Source: Halostella litorea
GTDB taxonomy: Archaea > Halobacteriota > Halobacteria > Halobacteriales > Natronoarchaeaceae
Direction of reading: 5' to 3'
Length of the DNA stretch: 64,000 nucleotides
NCBI RefSeq assembly: GCF_004785955.1
Contig: NZ_SJER01000005.1
Coordinates: 248,001-312,000, forward strand
The translations under genes were made by a program, and so were the position numbers. Each line of letters opens with the position of its first letter. Positions within the stretch are counted from its first letter, which is position 1. The notes below the pieces were generated by a model. It saw nothing but the letters and a program-made list of their open reading frames with translations. It was not told the origin of the DNA and ran no database searches. Of this stretch, positions 33,220-45,894 are shown piece after piece.

Positions 33220-33354
33220 GGCTCGTAGTGGGGAATCCTCCGATACAAAGGCTTTGAAAGTCGGAGGTGCGTGTTTCGTGCTACCACGAGACTCCCTCAC
33301 ACGGGGTCGGCAACCCCCAGTTAACGGGAGAAAACGATGTCGACGCCGCGTCGC

Positions 33355-33888
33355 TCAGTGCTCCGCTTCGCCGGCGGGCGCCCGCATGCTCTCGATCCGC
33401 AGGATGAGGATGTTGCTGGTGTCGTCCTTGCCGTCGACGGTCCCCTCGATCAGGAGCTTCGAGAGCGGGGTCGGGCCGACGGTGACCGAATCGCCCTCGT
33501 GGAAGTCGCGTACCGACCCCTGCAGGTGGATCTCGGCGCGGCAGAGTTCGGGGTGGTGGACGCTGCTCAGGTCGATCTCCTCGACGTTTGCGTCGGTCAC
33601 GTCCTCGCCCTCGTGCTGGAGCGGGACGGCGGCGGGCTCGTCCATCTGCTGGATCTCGAGGGCCTCGTAGGCCGTCGCGGTCGGCTTGTAGCCGCCCTTC
33701 GGGCCCGGAACGCCCTCGACGAGCTGGAGCGCCTTCAGGCTCTGCATCTGGTTGCGGATGGTGCCGGGGTTGCGGTCGACCTCCTCGGCGATATCCTCCC
33801 CCTTGACGGCGTCCTCGGTCTCCCTGTGGAGATTGATAAGCGCGTTGAGAATTGTCTTCTGACTGGGCGTCAGTTCGATCGATGACAT
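33355..33888 (-). CDS. Winged-helix transcription regulator, haloarchaeal type
   Basis: A 177-residue protein. Residues 1-80 form a winged helix: LTPSQKTILNALINLHRE, then GEDIAEEVDRNPGTIRNQM and LVEGVPGPKGGYKPT (wing). This resembles Rrf2/TrmB-like regulators. The C-terminal domain (DLSSVHHPELCRAEIHLQGS, then EGDSVTVGPTPLSKLLIEG) is unusual and may bind a ligand or RNA. Transcription looks leaderless: minus-strand gatttaagg lies about 28 nt before the ATG, with a palindrome ggaaa...tttcc over the start site, perhaps for autoregulation. It lies upstream of the NDH-2-like gene on the same strand. Confidence 0.82.
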   Translation of the reverse strand: MSSIELTPSQKTILNALINLHRETEDAVKGEDIAEEVDRNPGTIRNQMQSLKALQLVEGVPGPKGGYKPTATAYEALEIQQMDEPAAVPLQHEGEDVTDANVEEIDLSSVHHPELCRAEIHLQGSVRDFHEGDSVTVGPTPLSKLLIEGTVDGKDDTSNILILRIESMRAPAGEAEH

Positions 33889-34135
33889 AGGGAAACCTTC
33901 GTAATAGATTTCCTTAAATCCGACGGTGAAGCCAGGATTTAGCGACGTCAGCCGGTCCGAACCTCGCGATGATAACCGTGTCGATGTCGGGACGGCGGCG
34001 AGGTGGCGGTGTCGGCTCGTCGCCCCCGCCGCGCCGTCCCCCGGCCGGAACAGACCCCGGTTTTTTCAACGCCGCCCGCCCCTCGGTGTCGGCGCTACGT
34101 CCGCCGATCCGGCGAACCTTCACGGAGGATCACCG

Positions 34136-34143
34136 GATTTAAT
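34136..34143 (+). promoter_or_regulatory. TATA element of the arginase gene
   Basis: The sequence gatttaat lies about 28 nt before the ATG, so the message should be leaderless. Confidence 0.5.
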
Positions 34144-34167
34144 CGCCGGGGGGGCGGAGGTCCGTCC

Positions 34168-35076
34168 ATGACCGACACCGTGAGAGTCATCGGAGCGCCC
34201 GCGGACTACGGGGCGAACCGCCGCGGCGTGGACATGGGGCCGTCGGCGATCCGGTACGCCGGCCTGGCCGACGCGGTCGAGAGCACCGGCGCGGGTTACG
34301 TCGACGGCGGCGACCTCCCGGCACCGCGGCCCGAGGAGCGCGACCCGGACCGGGAACCGCCGGCGGTCGGCGACGCGAAGTTCCTCCGCGAGATCGAGGG
34401 CGTCTGTCGCCGCCTGCGCGACGCGACCGCGACCGCGATCGGCGACGGGGAGACGCCGCTCGTGCTCGGGGGCGACCACTCCATCGCGATGGGCTCTCTC
34501 GGCGGTGCCGCACGCGACGCATCCGTCGGCGTCGTCTGGTTCGACGCCCACGGCGACTTCAACACCCCCGAGACCACGCCGAGCGGCAACGTCCACGGGA
34601 TGCCGCTCGCCGCCGCGCTCGGCCGCGGGGAGATCGGTGCGACGGAGTGGGGCAGGGCCGCCGGACTCGACGCTGAGAACGTCGCGCTCGTCGGCCTCCG
34701 GAGCCTCGACGACCCCGAGAAGGAGGCGATCCGGGGCAGCGACGTGACCGCGTTCACCATGTCCGACATCGACGAACGCGGGATCACGGAGGTCACCGAG
34801 GCGGCGCTCGACGTCGCCACCGACGGGACCGAGGGCGTCCACGTCAGCCTCGACCTGGACTGGCTGGACCCCAACGAGGCCCCTGGCGTCGGGACGCCGG
34901 TCCGGGGCGGCGTCACCTACCGTGAGGCCCACTCGGCGATGGAGACCGTCGCTGAGTACGACGCGTTGCGGTCGATGGAACTGGTCGAGGTCAACCCCAT
35001 CCTCGACCAACACAACGAGACGGCCGAACTGGCCGTCGAACTCGCCGCGAGCGCGTTCGGCCGGCGGGTCCTGTAA
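34168..35076 (+). CDS. rocF: Arginase (ureohydrolase family)
   Basis: A 302-residue ureohydrolase with the binuclear manganese motifs GGDHSIAMG, WFDAHGDFNTPE and SLDLDWLDPNEAPG. The segment SGNVHGMPLAAALG is typical of arginases rather than agmatinases, so it should split arginine into ornithine and urea. Formiminoglutamase is a less likely alternative. Length is normal. It converges with gyrA; the 200-base gap holds no gene. Confidence 0.9.
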   Translation: MTDTVRVIGAPADYGANRRGVDMGPSAIRYAGLADAVESTGAGYVDGGDLPAPRPEERDPDREPPAVGDAKFLREIEGVCRRLRDATATAIGDGETPLVLGGDHSIAMGSLGGAARDASVGVVWFDAHGDFNTPETTPSGNVHGMPLAAALGRGEIGATEWGRAAGLDAENVALVGLRSLDDPEKEAIRGSDVTAFTMSDIDERGITEVTEAALDVATDGTEGVHVSLDLDWLDPNEAPGVGTPVRGGVTYREAHSAMETVAEYDALRSMELVEVNPILDQHNETAELAVELAASAFGRRVL

Positions 35077-35283
35077 GGGTCGCGCCGAACGACATCGGCG
35101 GCGTCGATTCTTTAAGTGCTTCACGCGATAAGGGCTCGTAGTGAGGAAGTTCGGGCGGCGGGCGAGGCGGTTCTGCGGGGAGCAAACCGACGAGCCACGG
35201 CTTACGCCACCATAGGTTCGTTATCGTCAAAGCACCCGCTCAGTCCGGCGTCCGGCGCGAAGAAAGGGAGAAGCCGAGCCGCG

Positions 35284-37734
35284 TTACTCGCCGGGGTCGG
35301 GCAGCACGTCGACGCTCGCGACGGTGTCGCCGCCCTCCAGGTCCATCACGGTGACGCCCATCGTGTTCCGCCCGACCGATGAGACATCGGCCGCGCGGGT
35401 CCGCATGATCTGGCCGCGCTGGCTCATGGCGACCAGGTCGTCGTCAGCGCCGACGGACTTGACCGAGACGACGCGCCCGTTGCGCTCGCCGGTCTTGATG
35501 TCGATCAGGCCCTTGCCGTAGCGGGACTGCGTGCGGTACTCCGAGAGCGGCGTCCGCTTGCCGAAGCCGTGTTCGGTGACGGTCAACAGCGCGCGGTCGT
35601 CGCCCTCGCCGGTCGCCACGAGGCCGGCCACTTCGTCGTCGCCCTCGAGCTTGATCGCGCCGACGCCGCGGGCGTTGCGGCCCATCTCGCGGACCTCGCT
35701 CTCCTCGAAGCGGATCGTCATCCCGTCCCGCGTCGCGACGACGAGTTCCTGCCGACCGTCGGTGACGGCCACGTCGACGAGTTCGTCGCCGTCCTCCAGG
35801 TCGGCGGCGATGATCCCCGTCGAGAGGATGTTCTCGAACTCGGCGGCGTCGGTGCGCTTGATGTAGCCGTCGCGGGTGACCGTCGTCACGCACTCGTCGG
35901 CGGCGAACTCGTCGGTCGGGACGACGGCGGTGATCTCCTCGCCGTCGTCGAAGTCGATGAGGTTGACCGCGGACTTGCCGCGTGCGGTGCGGCTCATCTC
36001 GGGGATCTCGTAGGCCTTCAGGCGGTACACCTGCCCGTGGTTGGTGAAACAGAGCAGATAGTCGTGGGTGTTGGCCCGGAACACCTTCGAGACGCGGTCG
36101 TCCTCCTTCACGTCGACGCCGATGATCCCCTTGCCGCCGCGGTTCTGCGGGTCGAACCGGTCGACGGGCATCCGCTTGACGTAATCGTCCTCCGTAACGA
36201 CGACGACCACGTCCTCCTCGGGGATGAGGTCCTCGTGGGTGACGGTGCCCTCGTCCTCGATAATGCTCGTCTTCCGCTCGTCGGCGTACTCCTCCTTGAT
36301 CTCGCGGAGTTCGTCCTTGATGACGGCGAACAGTTCGTCCTCGTCGCCGAGGATCGTCTCCAGGCGCTCGATGCGCTCCTGGACCTCCTCGTACTCGGCC
36401 TCTATCTCGGCGGACTCCATCGAGGTGAGGCTGCCCAGTTGCATCCGGACGATGTGGTCGGCCTGGTCCTGCGAGAAGTCGTAGGCGTCGATCAGCGCAT
36501 CCTTCGCGTCGTCGCGGTCCTCCGCATCGCGGATGAGTTCGACCACGTCCTCGGCGTTTTGCAGCGCCGTCAGCCGCCCTTCGAGGATGTGCGCGCGGTC
36601 CTCCGCCTCGGCCAGGTCGTACTCGCTGCGGCGGCGGACGACCTCCTTGCGGTGGGCGACGTACTCCTCCAGGGTCTCCTTCAGCGTCAGCACCTTCGGC
36701 TGGCCGTCGACCAAGGCGAGGTTAATGACGCCGAAGGTCGTCTCGAGGTGGTTCTCCAGCAGCTGGTTCTTGACGACTTCGGCGTTCGCGCCGCGCTTGA
36801 GTTCGACGACGACGCGGACGCCGTCGCGGTCGGACTCGTCGCGCAGGTCGCGGACGCCCTCGATCTTCCCCTCGTTGACGTCCTCGGCGATGCGCTCGAC
36901 CATCCGCGCCTTGTTCGCCTGGAAGGGGACCTCGGTGATGACGATCCGCTCGTCCTCTTCGACCTCGAACTCCGCGCGGACGCGGACCCGGCCGCGGCCC
37001 GTCGAGTATGCCGAGTAGATGGCGTCGCGGCCGACGATGTTCGCGCCGGTCGGGAAGTCCGGCCCCTTGACGTGTTCCATCAGGTCGTCGACGTCGCAGT
37101 CGGGGTCGTCGATGAGGTGGATCGTCGCGTCGATCACCTCGCCGAGGTTGTGCGGCGGGATGTTCGTCGACATCCCGACGGCGATGCCCGAGGAGCCGTT
37201 GACCAGCAGGTTCGGGAACGCCGAGGGGAGCACCTCCGGCTCCATGAGCCGGTCGTCGTAGTTGGACTGGTAGTCGACGGTGTCCTTCTCGATGTCCGAC
37301 AGCAACTCCTCGGAGATGGGGCTCATCCGGGCCTCCGTGTACCGCATGGCGGCCGCGGGGTCGCCGTCCATCGAGCCGAAGTTGCCCTGGCCGTCGACCA
37401 GCGGGTAGCGCATCGAGAAGTCCTGGGCCATCCGGGTCAGCGTGTCGTAGATGGGGCCGTCGCCGTGCGGGTGGTAGTCACCCATCGTCTCGCCCACCAC
37501 GGACGAGGACTTCCGGTGCGAGGAGCCGCTGGTGACGCCCATCTCGTGCATCGCGTAGAGGATGCGCCGGTGGACGGGCTTCAGCCCGTCGCGCACGTCC
37601 GGCAGGGCGCGGCCGGCGATGACGCTCATCGCGTAGTCGATGTAGCTCTGCTCCATCTCGTCCTCGATGCGGACGCGGTCGACGCGCGCGGCGTCGGCGT
37701 CCACGTCGGTCGGGTCGGGTGCGTCGGAACTCAT
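35284..37734 (-). CDS. gyrA: DNA gyrase subunit A
   Basis: An 816-residue type IIA topoisomerase subunit. The catalytic tyrosine is in [12 protein letters not shown], and the quinolone-pocket region reads [14 protein letters not shown], with Gly where E. coli has Ser83. The C-terminal beta-pinwheel contains the GyrA box QNRGGKG, which marks gyrase rather than topoisomerase IV. It starts 1 base after the gyrB stop codon. With GyrB it introduces negative supercoils using ATP. Confidence 0.97.
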   Translation of the reverse strand: MSSDAPDPTDVDADAARVDRVRIEDEMEQSYIDYAMSVIAGRALPDVRDGLKPVHRRILYAMHEMGVTSGSSHRKSSSVVGETMGDYHPHGDGPIYDTLTRMAQDFSMRYPLVDGQGNFGSMDGDPAAAMRYTEARMSPISEELLSDIEKDTVDYQSNYDDRLMEPEVLPSAFPNLLVNGSSGIAVGMSTNIPPHNLGEVIDATIHLIDDPDCDVDDLMEHVKGPDFPTGANIVGRDAIYSAYSTGRGRVRVRAEFEVEEDERIVITEVPFQANKARMVERIAEDVNEGKIEGVRDLRDESDRDGVRVVVELKRGANAEVVKNQLLENHLETTFGVINLALVDGQPKVLTLKETLEEYVAHRKEVVRRRSEYDLAEAEDRAHILEGRLTALQNAEDVVELIRDAEDRDDAKDALIDAYDFSQDQADHIVRMQLGSLTSMESAEIEAEYEEVQERIERLETILGDEDELFAVIKDELREIKEEYADERKTSIIEDEGTVTHEDLIPEEDVVVVVTEDDYVKRMPVDRFDPQNRGGKGIIGVDVKEDDRVSKVFRANTHDYLLCFTNHGQVYRLKAYEIPEMSRTARGKSAVNLIDFDDGEEITAVVPTDEFAADECVTTVTRDGYIKRTDAAEFENILSTGIIAADLEDGDELVDVAVTDGRQELVVATRDGMTIRFEESEVREMGRNARGVGAIKLEGDDEVAGLVATGEGDDRALLTVTEHGFGKRTPLSEYRTQSRYGKGLIDIKTGERNGRVVSVKSVGADDDLVAMSQRGQIMRTRAADVSSVGRNTMGVTVMDLEGGDTVASVDVLPDPGE

Positions 37735-37735
37735 C

Positions 37736-39841
<2,106 letters not shown>

Positions 39842-42280
39842 ATGACCTCGTTCCAGTCGACGCTCGGCGAGGACGAGGGGATCGCCGAGGAGTTGGCCGA
39901 GAGCCAACGGCAGATCTCCATCGCCGAGTTCTTCGAGAAGAACAAGCACATGCTCGGGTTCGACAGCGGCGCCCGAGGGCTGGTCACCGCCGTGAAGGAG
40001 GCCGTCGACAACGCCCTGGACGCCGCCGAGGAGGCCGGCGTCCTCCCCGACATCTACGTCGAGATCGAGGAGGTCGGCGACTACTACAAGCTCGTCGTCG
40101 AGGACAACGGGCCGGGGATCACGAAGGAGCAACTCCCCAAGGTGTTCGGCAAACTGCTGTACGGCTCGCGGTTCCACAAGCGCGAGCAGAGCCGGGGCCA
40201 GCAGGGTATCGGCATCTCCGCCGCCGTCCTCTACTCGCAGCTCACGAGCGGCAAGCCGGCGAAGATCACCAGCCGGACGCAGGGGGCAAGCGAGGCCGAG
40301 TACTTCGAGCTGATCATCGACACCGACGAGAACGAGCCCGAGATCAGCGTCGAGGAGACCACCTCCTGGGACCGCCCACACGGAACCCGCATCGAGATGG
40401 AGATGGAGGCGAACATGCGCGCCCGCCAGCAGCTCCACGACTACATCAAGCACACGGCGGTCGTCAACCCCCACGCCCGCCTCGAACTCCGCGAGCCCCA
40501 GGAACACTTCAAGTTCGAGCGCGCGACCGACCAGCTCCCCGACGAGACCGAGGAGATCCGGCCGCACCCCCACGGCGTCGAACTCGGGACCGTCCTGAAG
40601 ATGCTGGAGGCGACCAGTTCCCACTCCGTCTCGGGCTTCCTGCAGGAGGAGTTCACCCGGGTCGGCAAGAAGACCGCCGACGGCGTCATCGGCAACTTCC
40701 GCGACCGGCACTTCGGCCGCGAGATGGCGTGGGAGCCACCGCGGGACCACGAGGACGCCGACGTGGCCGCGGCCGTCGCCGACGCCACCGCCAACAAGGG
40801 CGCTGACGCGACCGACGCGTTCGCCGAGGCGGTCGCCGAGCGGGTCGGCGACTCGGACCGCGTCGCCCACCACCAGGTCGTCGACGCCGTGGGCGAGGCC
40901 GCCGAGGAGGTCGGCGACGGCTTCGGCGCGACGTTCGGCGCGACGGTGCAGGAGAACGCCGCCGCGGCCGCGTGGGACGAGATCCTCGGCGTCGACGAGG
41001 ACGCCGACGTGCCCGAGGGCCGCCGGAAGGCCGACCTGTACGCGCTCGTCGACGAGGCGACCAGCACCCGGAAGGACGACGCGACCGTCGAATCCCTGGC
41101 GTCGCGGCTCGCCAACCGGTTCCGGAACCACGGGGACGGCCGCGACCGCCTGACGCGCGACGAACTCGTCGAGTACGTCGACTGGGCGGCCGACCGCACC
41201 GCCGAGCGCGAGGACGCGTCGATCGGCGACACCGCCCGCGAGAACGTCGTCGAGGCGGTCTGGTCGCGGATGGTCACCGTCCCGGACGACGTGCCGAAGG
41301 TCCGGGAACTGGCCGACGACCGTGACGCCGCGAGCGAACTGCTGGAAGCGATGCGCGAGACGGACATCATCGCGCCGCCGACGAACTGCCTCGCGCCGAT
41401 CACCGACGAACTCGTCGAGGCGGGGCTGAAAAAGGAGTTCGACGCGGACTTCTACGCCGCCTCGACCCGGGACGCCGAGGTGACCGGCGGCGACCCGTTC
41501 ATCGCCGAGGCCGGCATCGCCTACGGCGGCGAACTGCCCGACGACGGGAAGGCCGAGGTGATGCGCTTCGCGAACCGCGTGCCGCTGGTCTACCAGCGCG
41601 GCGCGTGTGCGACGACGGACGTGGTCAAGGAGATCGGCTGGCGCAACTACAACCTGGACCAGCCCGGCGGGAGCGGCATCCCGAACGGCCCCGTCGTGAT
41701 CATGGTCCACGTCGCCTCCACGAACGTCCCCTTCACCAGCGAGTCGAAGGACGCAATCGCCAACATCCCCGAGATCGAGGACGAGATCGAACTGGCGATC
41801 CGCGAGGCGGCCCGGGAGCTGAAAAGCTACCTGAAAAAGCGCCGCTCGATGGAGAAACGGCGGAAGAAACAGGACGTGCTGGCGACGATCCTGCCGGAGA
41901 TGGCCGAGAAGGTCGCCGCCGTCACCGGCAACGAGGAGCCGGACATCGACGACGCGATGGCCCGGATCATGAACAACGTGCGCGTCGGCCGCGAACTGAA
42001 GGCAAACGGCGACGGGCAGGCGGTTCGGGTGACCGTCGAGAACCACTCCGGGACGTCGGAGTCCCTGGAGCTGACCGACATCGTCACCGCCGAGCCGCGG
42101 GACCTGCCGGACGACGCCACCGTCGTCGAGATGGACGGCGAGTGGTTCGTCAAGTGGTCGGTCGACGTGGGGAGCGGCGACGACGCCACGCTCGCCTACG
42201 AGACGACCGACGGGGCAACGTTCGACCTCGACGTCGACGGGGTCGAGACCGAGAAGCTGACCATCAACGATGAGCACTGA
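39842..42280 (+). CDS. top6B: DNA topoisomerase VI subunit B
   Basis: An 812-residue GHKL ATPase subunit of the archaeal type IIB topoisomerase. Motifs: [23 protein letters not shown] and [16 protein letters not shown]. The H2TH region ends near residue 298. An insertion of about 190 residues, 300-490, precedes the transducer ([17 protein letters not shown]). The insertion includes two related modules, near 323-384 and 414-480, that end in [12 protein letters not shown] and [14 protein letters not shown]-terminal beta domain (about 690-812) follows, as in methanogen homologues. top6A starts 11 bases before its end. Confidence 0.95.
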   Translation: MTSFQSTLGEDEGIAEELAESQRQISIAEFFEKNKHMLGFDSGARGLVTAVKEAVDNALDAAEEAGVLPDIYVEIEEVGDYYKLVVEDNGPGITKEQLPKVFGKLLYGSRFHKREQSRGQQGIGISAAVLYSQLTSGKPAKITSRTQGASEAEYFELIIDTDENEPEISVEETTSWDRPHGTRIEMEMEANMRARQQLHDYIKHTAVVNPHARLELREPQEHFKFERATDQLPDETEEIRPHPHGVELGTVLKMLEATSSHSVSGFLQEEFTRVGKKTADGVIGNFRDRHFGREMAWEPPRDHEDADVAAAVADATANKGADATDAFAEAVAERVGDSDRVAHHQVVDAVGEAAEEVGDGFGATFGATVQENAAAAAWDEILGVDEDADVPEGRRKADLYALVDEATSTRKDDATVESLASRLANRFRNHGDGRDRLTRDELVEYVDWAADRTAEREDASIGDTARENVVEAVWSRMVTVPDDVPKVRELADDRDAASELLEAMRETDIIAPPTNCLAPITDELVEAGLKKEFDADFYAASTRDAEVTGGDPFIAEAGIAYGGELPDDGKAEVMRFANRVPLVYQRGACATTDVVKEIGWRNYNLDQPGGSGIPNGPVVIMVHVASTNVPFTSESKDAIANIPEIEDEIELAIREAARELKSYLKKRRSMEKRRKKQDVLATILPEMAEKVAAVTGNEEPDIDDAMARIMNNVRVGRELKANGDGQAVRVTVENHSGTSESLELTDIVTAEPRDLPDDATVVEMDGEWFVKWSVDVGSGDDATLAYETTDGATFDLDVDGVETEKLTINDEH

Positions 42281-43361
42281 CACGAACGCGGACGCACGGG
42301 AGCAACTGATCGAACTCGCCGCCGAGTTCTACGACCAGTTCGAGGGAGGCGACGTCCCGGAGATGACGCTGCCGACCCGGACCAAGAGCAACATCGAGTA
42401 CGACGAGGAGAAGAACGTCTGGGTGTACGGCGACCGGCAGAGCACCCGGTCGGCAAACAGCGTGCGCGGGGCGCGCAAGCTGCTGAAGGCGATCTACACC
42501 ATCGACTTCCTCGCCGACCAGCTGGACGAGGACCGCTCGTCGACCCTGCGTGAACTGTACTACCTCTCGGAGTCGTGGGAGACCGAGGAGGCGCAGTTCA
42601 ACAGCCAGGACGAGTCGAACCAGCTCATCGAGGACCTGGAGATCGTCTCGGAGGTCAAACGCGAGGACTTCCACATGCGCCCGGAGGAGTCCGGGGCGAA
42701 GGTGATGGGGCCGCTGCTCCTCCGCGAGCAGACGAACCGCGGCGACCGGGAGATCCACTGCCAGAAGGACGTCGGCCAGGGCGGCTACCAGATCCCCAAC
42801 AACCCGGACACCATCGAGTTCCTGGACAACGACGCCGAGTTCGTCCTCTGCGTGGAGACCGGCGGCATGCGCGACCGGCTGGTCGAGAACGGCTTCGACG
42901 ACGAGTACGACGCGCTGGTCGTCCACCTCGGCGGCCAGCCCGCCCGGGCGACCCGCCGGCTCATCAAGCGCCTGCACGACGAACTGGAGCTGCCGGTCAC
43001 GGTGTTCACCGACGGCGACCCGTGGTCGTACCGCATCTTCGGGTCGGTCTCCTACGGGTCGATCAAGAGCGCGCACCTCTCTGAGTACCTCGCCACGCCG
43101 GAGGCCCAGTTCATCGGCATCCAGCCGGAGGACATCGTCGAGTACGACCTCCCGACCGACCCGCTCAGCGACTCCGACGTGAACGCCCTGGAGTCCGAAC
43201 TGGAGGACCCGCGCTTCCAGACCGACTACTGGCGGGAACAGATCGAACTCCAGCTCGAAATCGACAAGAAGGCCGAGCAGCAGGCGCTCGCGTCGCGTGG
43301 GTTGGACTTCGTGACCGAAACGTATCTCCCCGAACGGCTCGGCGAGATGGGCGTGCTGTAA
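42270..43361 (+). CDS. top6A: DNA topoisomerase VI subunit A (Spo11 homologue)
   Basis: A 363-residue DNA-cleaving subunit. The catalytic tyrosine lies in [13 protein letters not shown] within the 5Y-CAP domain, and the Toprim domain contains [12 protein letters not shown] and [15 protein letters not shown] (metal-binding Glu and DxD). Acting with Top6B it cuts and rejoins both DNA strands to relax or decatenate DNA. Its start overlaps top6B by 11 bases. Confidence 0.97.
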   Translation: MSTDTNADAREQLIELAAEFYDQFEGGDVPEMTLPTRTKSNIEYDEEKNVWVYGDRQSTRSANSVRGARKLLKAIYTIDFLADQLDEDRSSTLRELYYLSESWETEEAQFNSQDESNQLIEDLEIVSEVKREDFHMRPEESGAKVMGPLLLREQTNRGDREIHCQKDVGQGGYQIPNNPDTIEFLDNDAEFVLCVETGGMRDRLVENGFDDEYDALVVHLGGQPARATRRLIKRLHDELELPVTVFTDGDPWSYRIFGSVSYGSIKSAHLSEYLATPEAQFIGIQPEDIVEYDLPTDPLSDSDVNALESELEDPRFQTDYWREQIELQLEIDKKAEQQALASRGLDFVTETYLPERLGEMGVL

Positions 43362-43441
43362 GCACGCGCATCGAGTCGTCCCATCGACCTGTCAGTCGCC
43401 GTTCCACGGCGCATAAACTGGTTCCTGCAGTACGGTTGGAT

Positions 43442-43618
43442 ATGGCACACTCCCCGGAACGGCCCGAACGGTACGTCTGCACGAACTGCCTGGTTACGAG
43501 CGTCGGGGTCGTCGAACACGCCGACGGCGGGCATCAGTACGACCCGCCGGCGCGGTGTGGGGCCTGCGGCGAAGCGGAGTTCGTCGAGGAGTCGCAGTAC
43601 CCCCACCACCACGGGTAG
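43442..43618 (+). CDS. Small zinc-ribbon protein
   Basis: A 58-residue protein with two CxxC knuckles, YVCTNCLVTS and PARCGACGEAEF, separated by 22 residues: a treble-clef or rubredoxin-type zinc ribbon as in the many small CPxCG-related haloarchaeal proteins. I start at the ATG giving MAHSPERPE. The tail is His-rich (YPHHHG). Function unknown; such proteins often regulate or bind nucleic acid or partner proteins. Confidence 0.78.
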   Translation: MAHSPERPERYVCTNCLVTSVGVVEHADGGHQYDPPARCGACGEAEFVEESQYPHHHG

Positions 43619-43625
43619 GGGGCGG

Positions 43626-44078
43626 TCACCGGCGGCCGCGACGCTCCGCCAGTGTCCGACACGCTTCGCGGGCACTCCCTAGCTCCAGGTGCTCCTCGTA
43701 CTCGGCGAGCGGGACCCACTCCAGGTCCGCGAACCGCTCCCCGTCCTCGACCGTGTGGTCGGGCACCTCGCCGGTCCAGTCGGTCACGGCGTAGCAGTGG
43801 AACCAGAGGTCGAGTTCGTCGACCCGGTGCTCGCAGAGCTTCTCGACGGCGTCGACTTCGACCCGGCCGGCGAACTCCTCGTCGACTTCGCGGTGGAGCG
43901 CGGCCAGCCGGTAGTCGTCGTACGTCGCGGCGTCCTTGTCGCGCTCCTCTATCTTCCCGTTCGGCACGAACGTCACCGTGCCGTCGCCGTCGGGCCGGTG
44001 TTCGATCAGGATCCGCTCGCCGTCGTAGAACAGGAACATCGCGCCTTCGAGGTAGCCGTCGCGGTACGAGTACGGCAT
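43626..44078 (-). CDS. Nudix-fold protein with an insertion in the Nudix box
   Basis: A 150-residue Nudix-like protein. The catalytic helix is recognisable as LAALHREVDEEF, but the distance from the leading glycine in VPNGKIEER to this helix is 8 residues longer than the canonical spacing. The rest (LCEHRVDELDLWFHCYAV) fits the Nudix fold. It may hydrolyse an unusual nucleotide or have lost activity. It converges with the zinc-ribbon gene, 7 bases between stops. Confidence 0.75.
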   Translation of the reverse strand: MPYSYRDGYLEGAMFLFYDGERILIEHRPDGDGTVTFVPNGKIEERDKDAATYDDYRLAALHREVDEEFAGRVEVDAVEKLCEHRVDELDLWFHCYAVTDWTGEVPDHTVEDGERFADLEWVPLAEYEEHLELGSAREACRTLAERRGRR

Positions 44079-44130
44079 ACGATCCGTGCAAAGCGGCGTC
44101 GAATAGTCGTTCGGGAGGTGCGTTACCGTA

Positions 44131-45792
44131 TCACTGCTTCTCGGCCAGGCGCTCGACGCGCTCCAGCGAGTCGGCGTCCTCGGGGGTTACGTCGTCGCGC
44201 ACCGCGAGGAAGCGCGGGAAGCGCAGCGCGTAGCCGGAGGAGTACGTGGGCGACTCCTGGATCTCCTCGTAGCCGACCTCGAAGACGACGGCGGGCTCTA
44301 TCGACACGTCCTGCCCGTCCTCCGACTCGACGTGGGGTTCGAGCAGGTCGGTCAGGTCCGCCAGTTCCTCGTCGGTGATGCCGGTCGCGACCTTCCCGAT
44401 GGTCTCGTACCCGTCCGGCGTCCGCGCCGAGAGCAGGAACGTGCCGAGGTGGTTCGCGCGGCGGCCCTCGCCCCACTCCGCGCCGGTGACGACGAGGTCC
44501 AGCGTCTCCACGTCGGGCTTCCGCTTGCGCCAGTGCTTCCCCCGGCGGCCCGGCGAGTACGCCGACTCGGGGTCCTTGAGCATGATCCCCTCGTGGCCGG
44601 CCTCCAGCGACTCGGCCTCGATGTCGGCTATCTCGTCGGGGTCGTCCGTGACCCACAGCGTCGACAGCCCCTCGCCGTCCGGGAGAACCCGCTCCAGCCG
44701 TTCGTGGCGCTCGGACAGCGGCGTGTCGAGCAAGTCGTCGCCCGCGTGGTGGAGGCAGTCGAAGAAGACTGGGCGGACCTCGACCTCCTCGCGGGCGGCG
44801 GCGACGTCGTGCTTGCGGCGGAAGCGCCGCAGGACCTCCTGGAAGGGGAGCGGGTCGCCGCCGTCGTCGACCGCGACCACCTCGCCGTCGAGGATGACTG
44901 GGTCGTCGAGGCGCTCGTCGGCGAACTCGACGACCTCCGGGAGGGCGTCGGTCACGTCCTCCATGTTCCGGGAGAAGACGCGGGTGTCGCCGCCGGGGTC
45001 GTGGTGGAGCGCGACCCGCGCGCCGTCGTACTTCCACTCGACGGCGGCGGCGTCCCAGTCCTCCAGCGCGCCGCTGACGGTGCCCGTCTGGGCGAGCATC
45101 GACTGGACCGGACGGCCCACTTCGAGGCGCATCGCGTCCAGCCCGTCGACCCCCTCGTCGCGGGCGACGACCGCGACCTCGCCGTAGTCGTTCGACACCT
45201 GTAGCGCGCGCTCGACGGCGTCGACGGGCACGTCGAACGCCTCGGCGGTCGCGTCCCGGACCGTGCCCTCGCCGACGCCGATCCGCATCTCCGAGAGGAC
45301 GATCCGCGCGAGGTAGCGCGCCTCGTCGGGGGAACAGCGGTTGAACAGGCCGAACAGGAGGTCGATCTTCGCGTCCTGGCTCCCCGCGCCCTCGGTCGCG
45401 GCCAGCGCCGTCAGTTCCTCGGCCACCTCGCCGACCGTCAGGCCGTCGTCGCCGCCGCCGGCGAACGCCCCGAGGCCGCGCTGGCCGCCGAACTCGTAGC
45501 TCGCGGCCACCGCGCCGATCTCGCCGCGGTCGGCGAGGCGGTCCTCCACGTCGTCGGCCGAGACGTTCCGCCCGGCGGCCCGGGCGATCGCCTCGTAGCA
45601 GTAGTTCGGCCCGATGTCGAGCGTCGTCGAGTCCCACGCCGGGAACGCCCGCCCCTGCACGAAGCGGGCGACGGTCGGCAGGTCGTCGCCGGCCGCACGC
45701 AGCAGGTCGGTGACCCGGTCGACGATCGCCAGGTCCGCCGTCTCCGCCTCTATCGCCGCCGCGCGGTCGGCGAACTCCTCGAACTCCATCAC
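44131..45792 (-). CDS. lig: ATP-dependent DNA ligase
   Basis: A 553-residue ligase that seals nicks in replication and repair. The nucleotidyl motif is EWKYDGARVALHH, with the lysine that takes AMP. Other motifs: VFSRNMEDVTDAL, VILDGEVVAVD, HEGIMLKDPESAYSPGRR and HWRKRKP (motifs III-V). An N-terminal DNA-binding domain and a C-terminal OB-fold flank the core. Start MMEFEEFADRAAAIEAE is close to an alternative second Met. Confidence 0.97.
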   Translation of the reverse strand: MMEFEEFADRAAAIEAETADLAIVDRVTDLLRAAGDDLPTVARFVQGRAFPAWDSTTLDIGPNYCYEAIARAAGRNVSADDVEDRLADRGEIGAVAASYEFGGQRGLGAFAGGGDDGLTVGEVAEELTALAATEGAGSQDAKIDLLFGLFNRCSPDEARYLARIVLSEMRIGVGEGTVRDATAEAFDVPVDAVERALQVSNDYGEVAVVARDEGVDGLDAMRLEVGRPVQSMLAQTGTVSGALEDWDAAAVEWKYDGARVALHHDPGGDTRVFSRNMEDVTDALPEVVEFADERLDDPVILDGEVVAVDDGGDPLPFQEVLRRFRRKHDVAAAREEVEVRPVFFDCLHHAGDDLLDTPLSERHERLERVLPDGEGLSTLWVTDDPDEIADIEAESLEAGHEGIMLKDPESAYSPGRRGKHWRKRKPDVETLDLVVTGAEWGEGRRANHLGTFLLSARTPDGYETIGKVATGITDEELADLTDLLEPHVESEDGQDVSIEPAVVFEVGYEEIQESPTYSSGYALRFPRFLAVRDDVTPEDADSLERVERLAEKQ

Positions 45793-45894
45793 CGCCCGGT
45801 AGCGGGGGCTGGTAATTAAACGGCGCGGATGTCCGGCCGGCCACGATCCCGGTCAGCCACGGGTTTGAAGGGGAACGCCCGCTCACGGGGGCGT

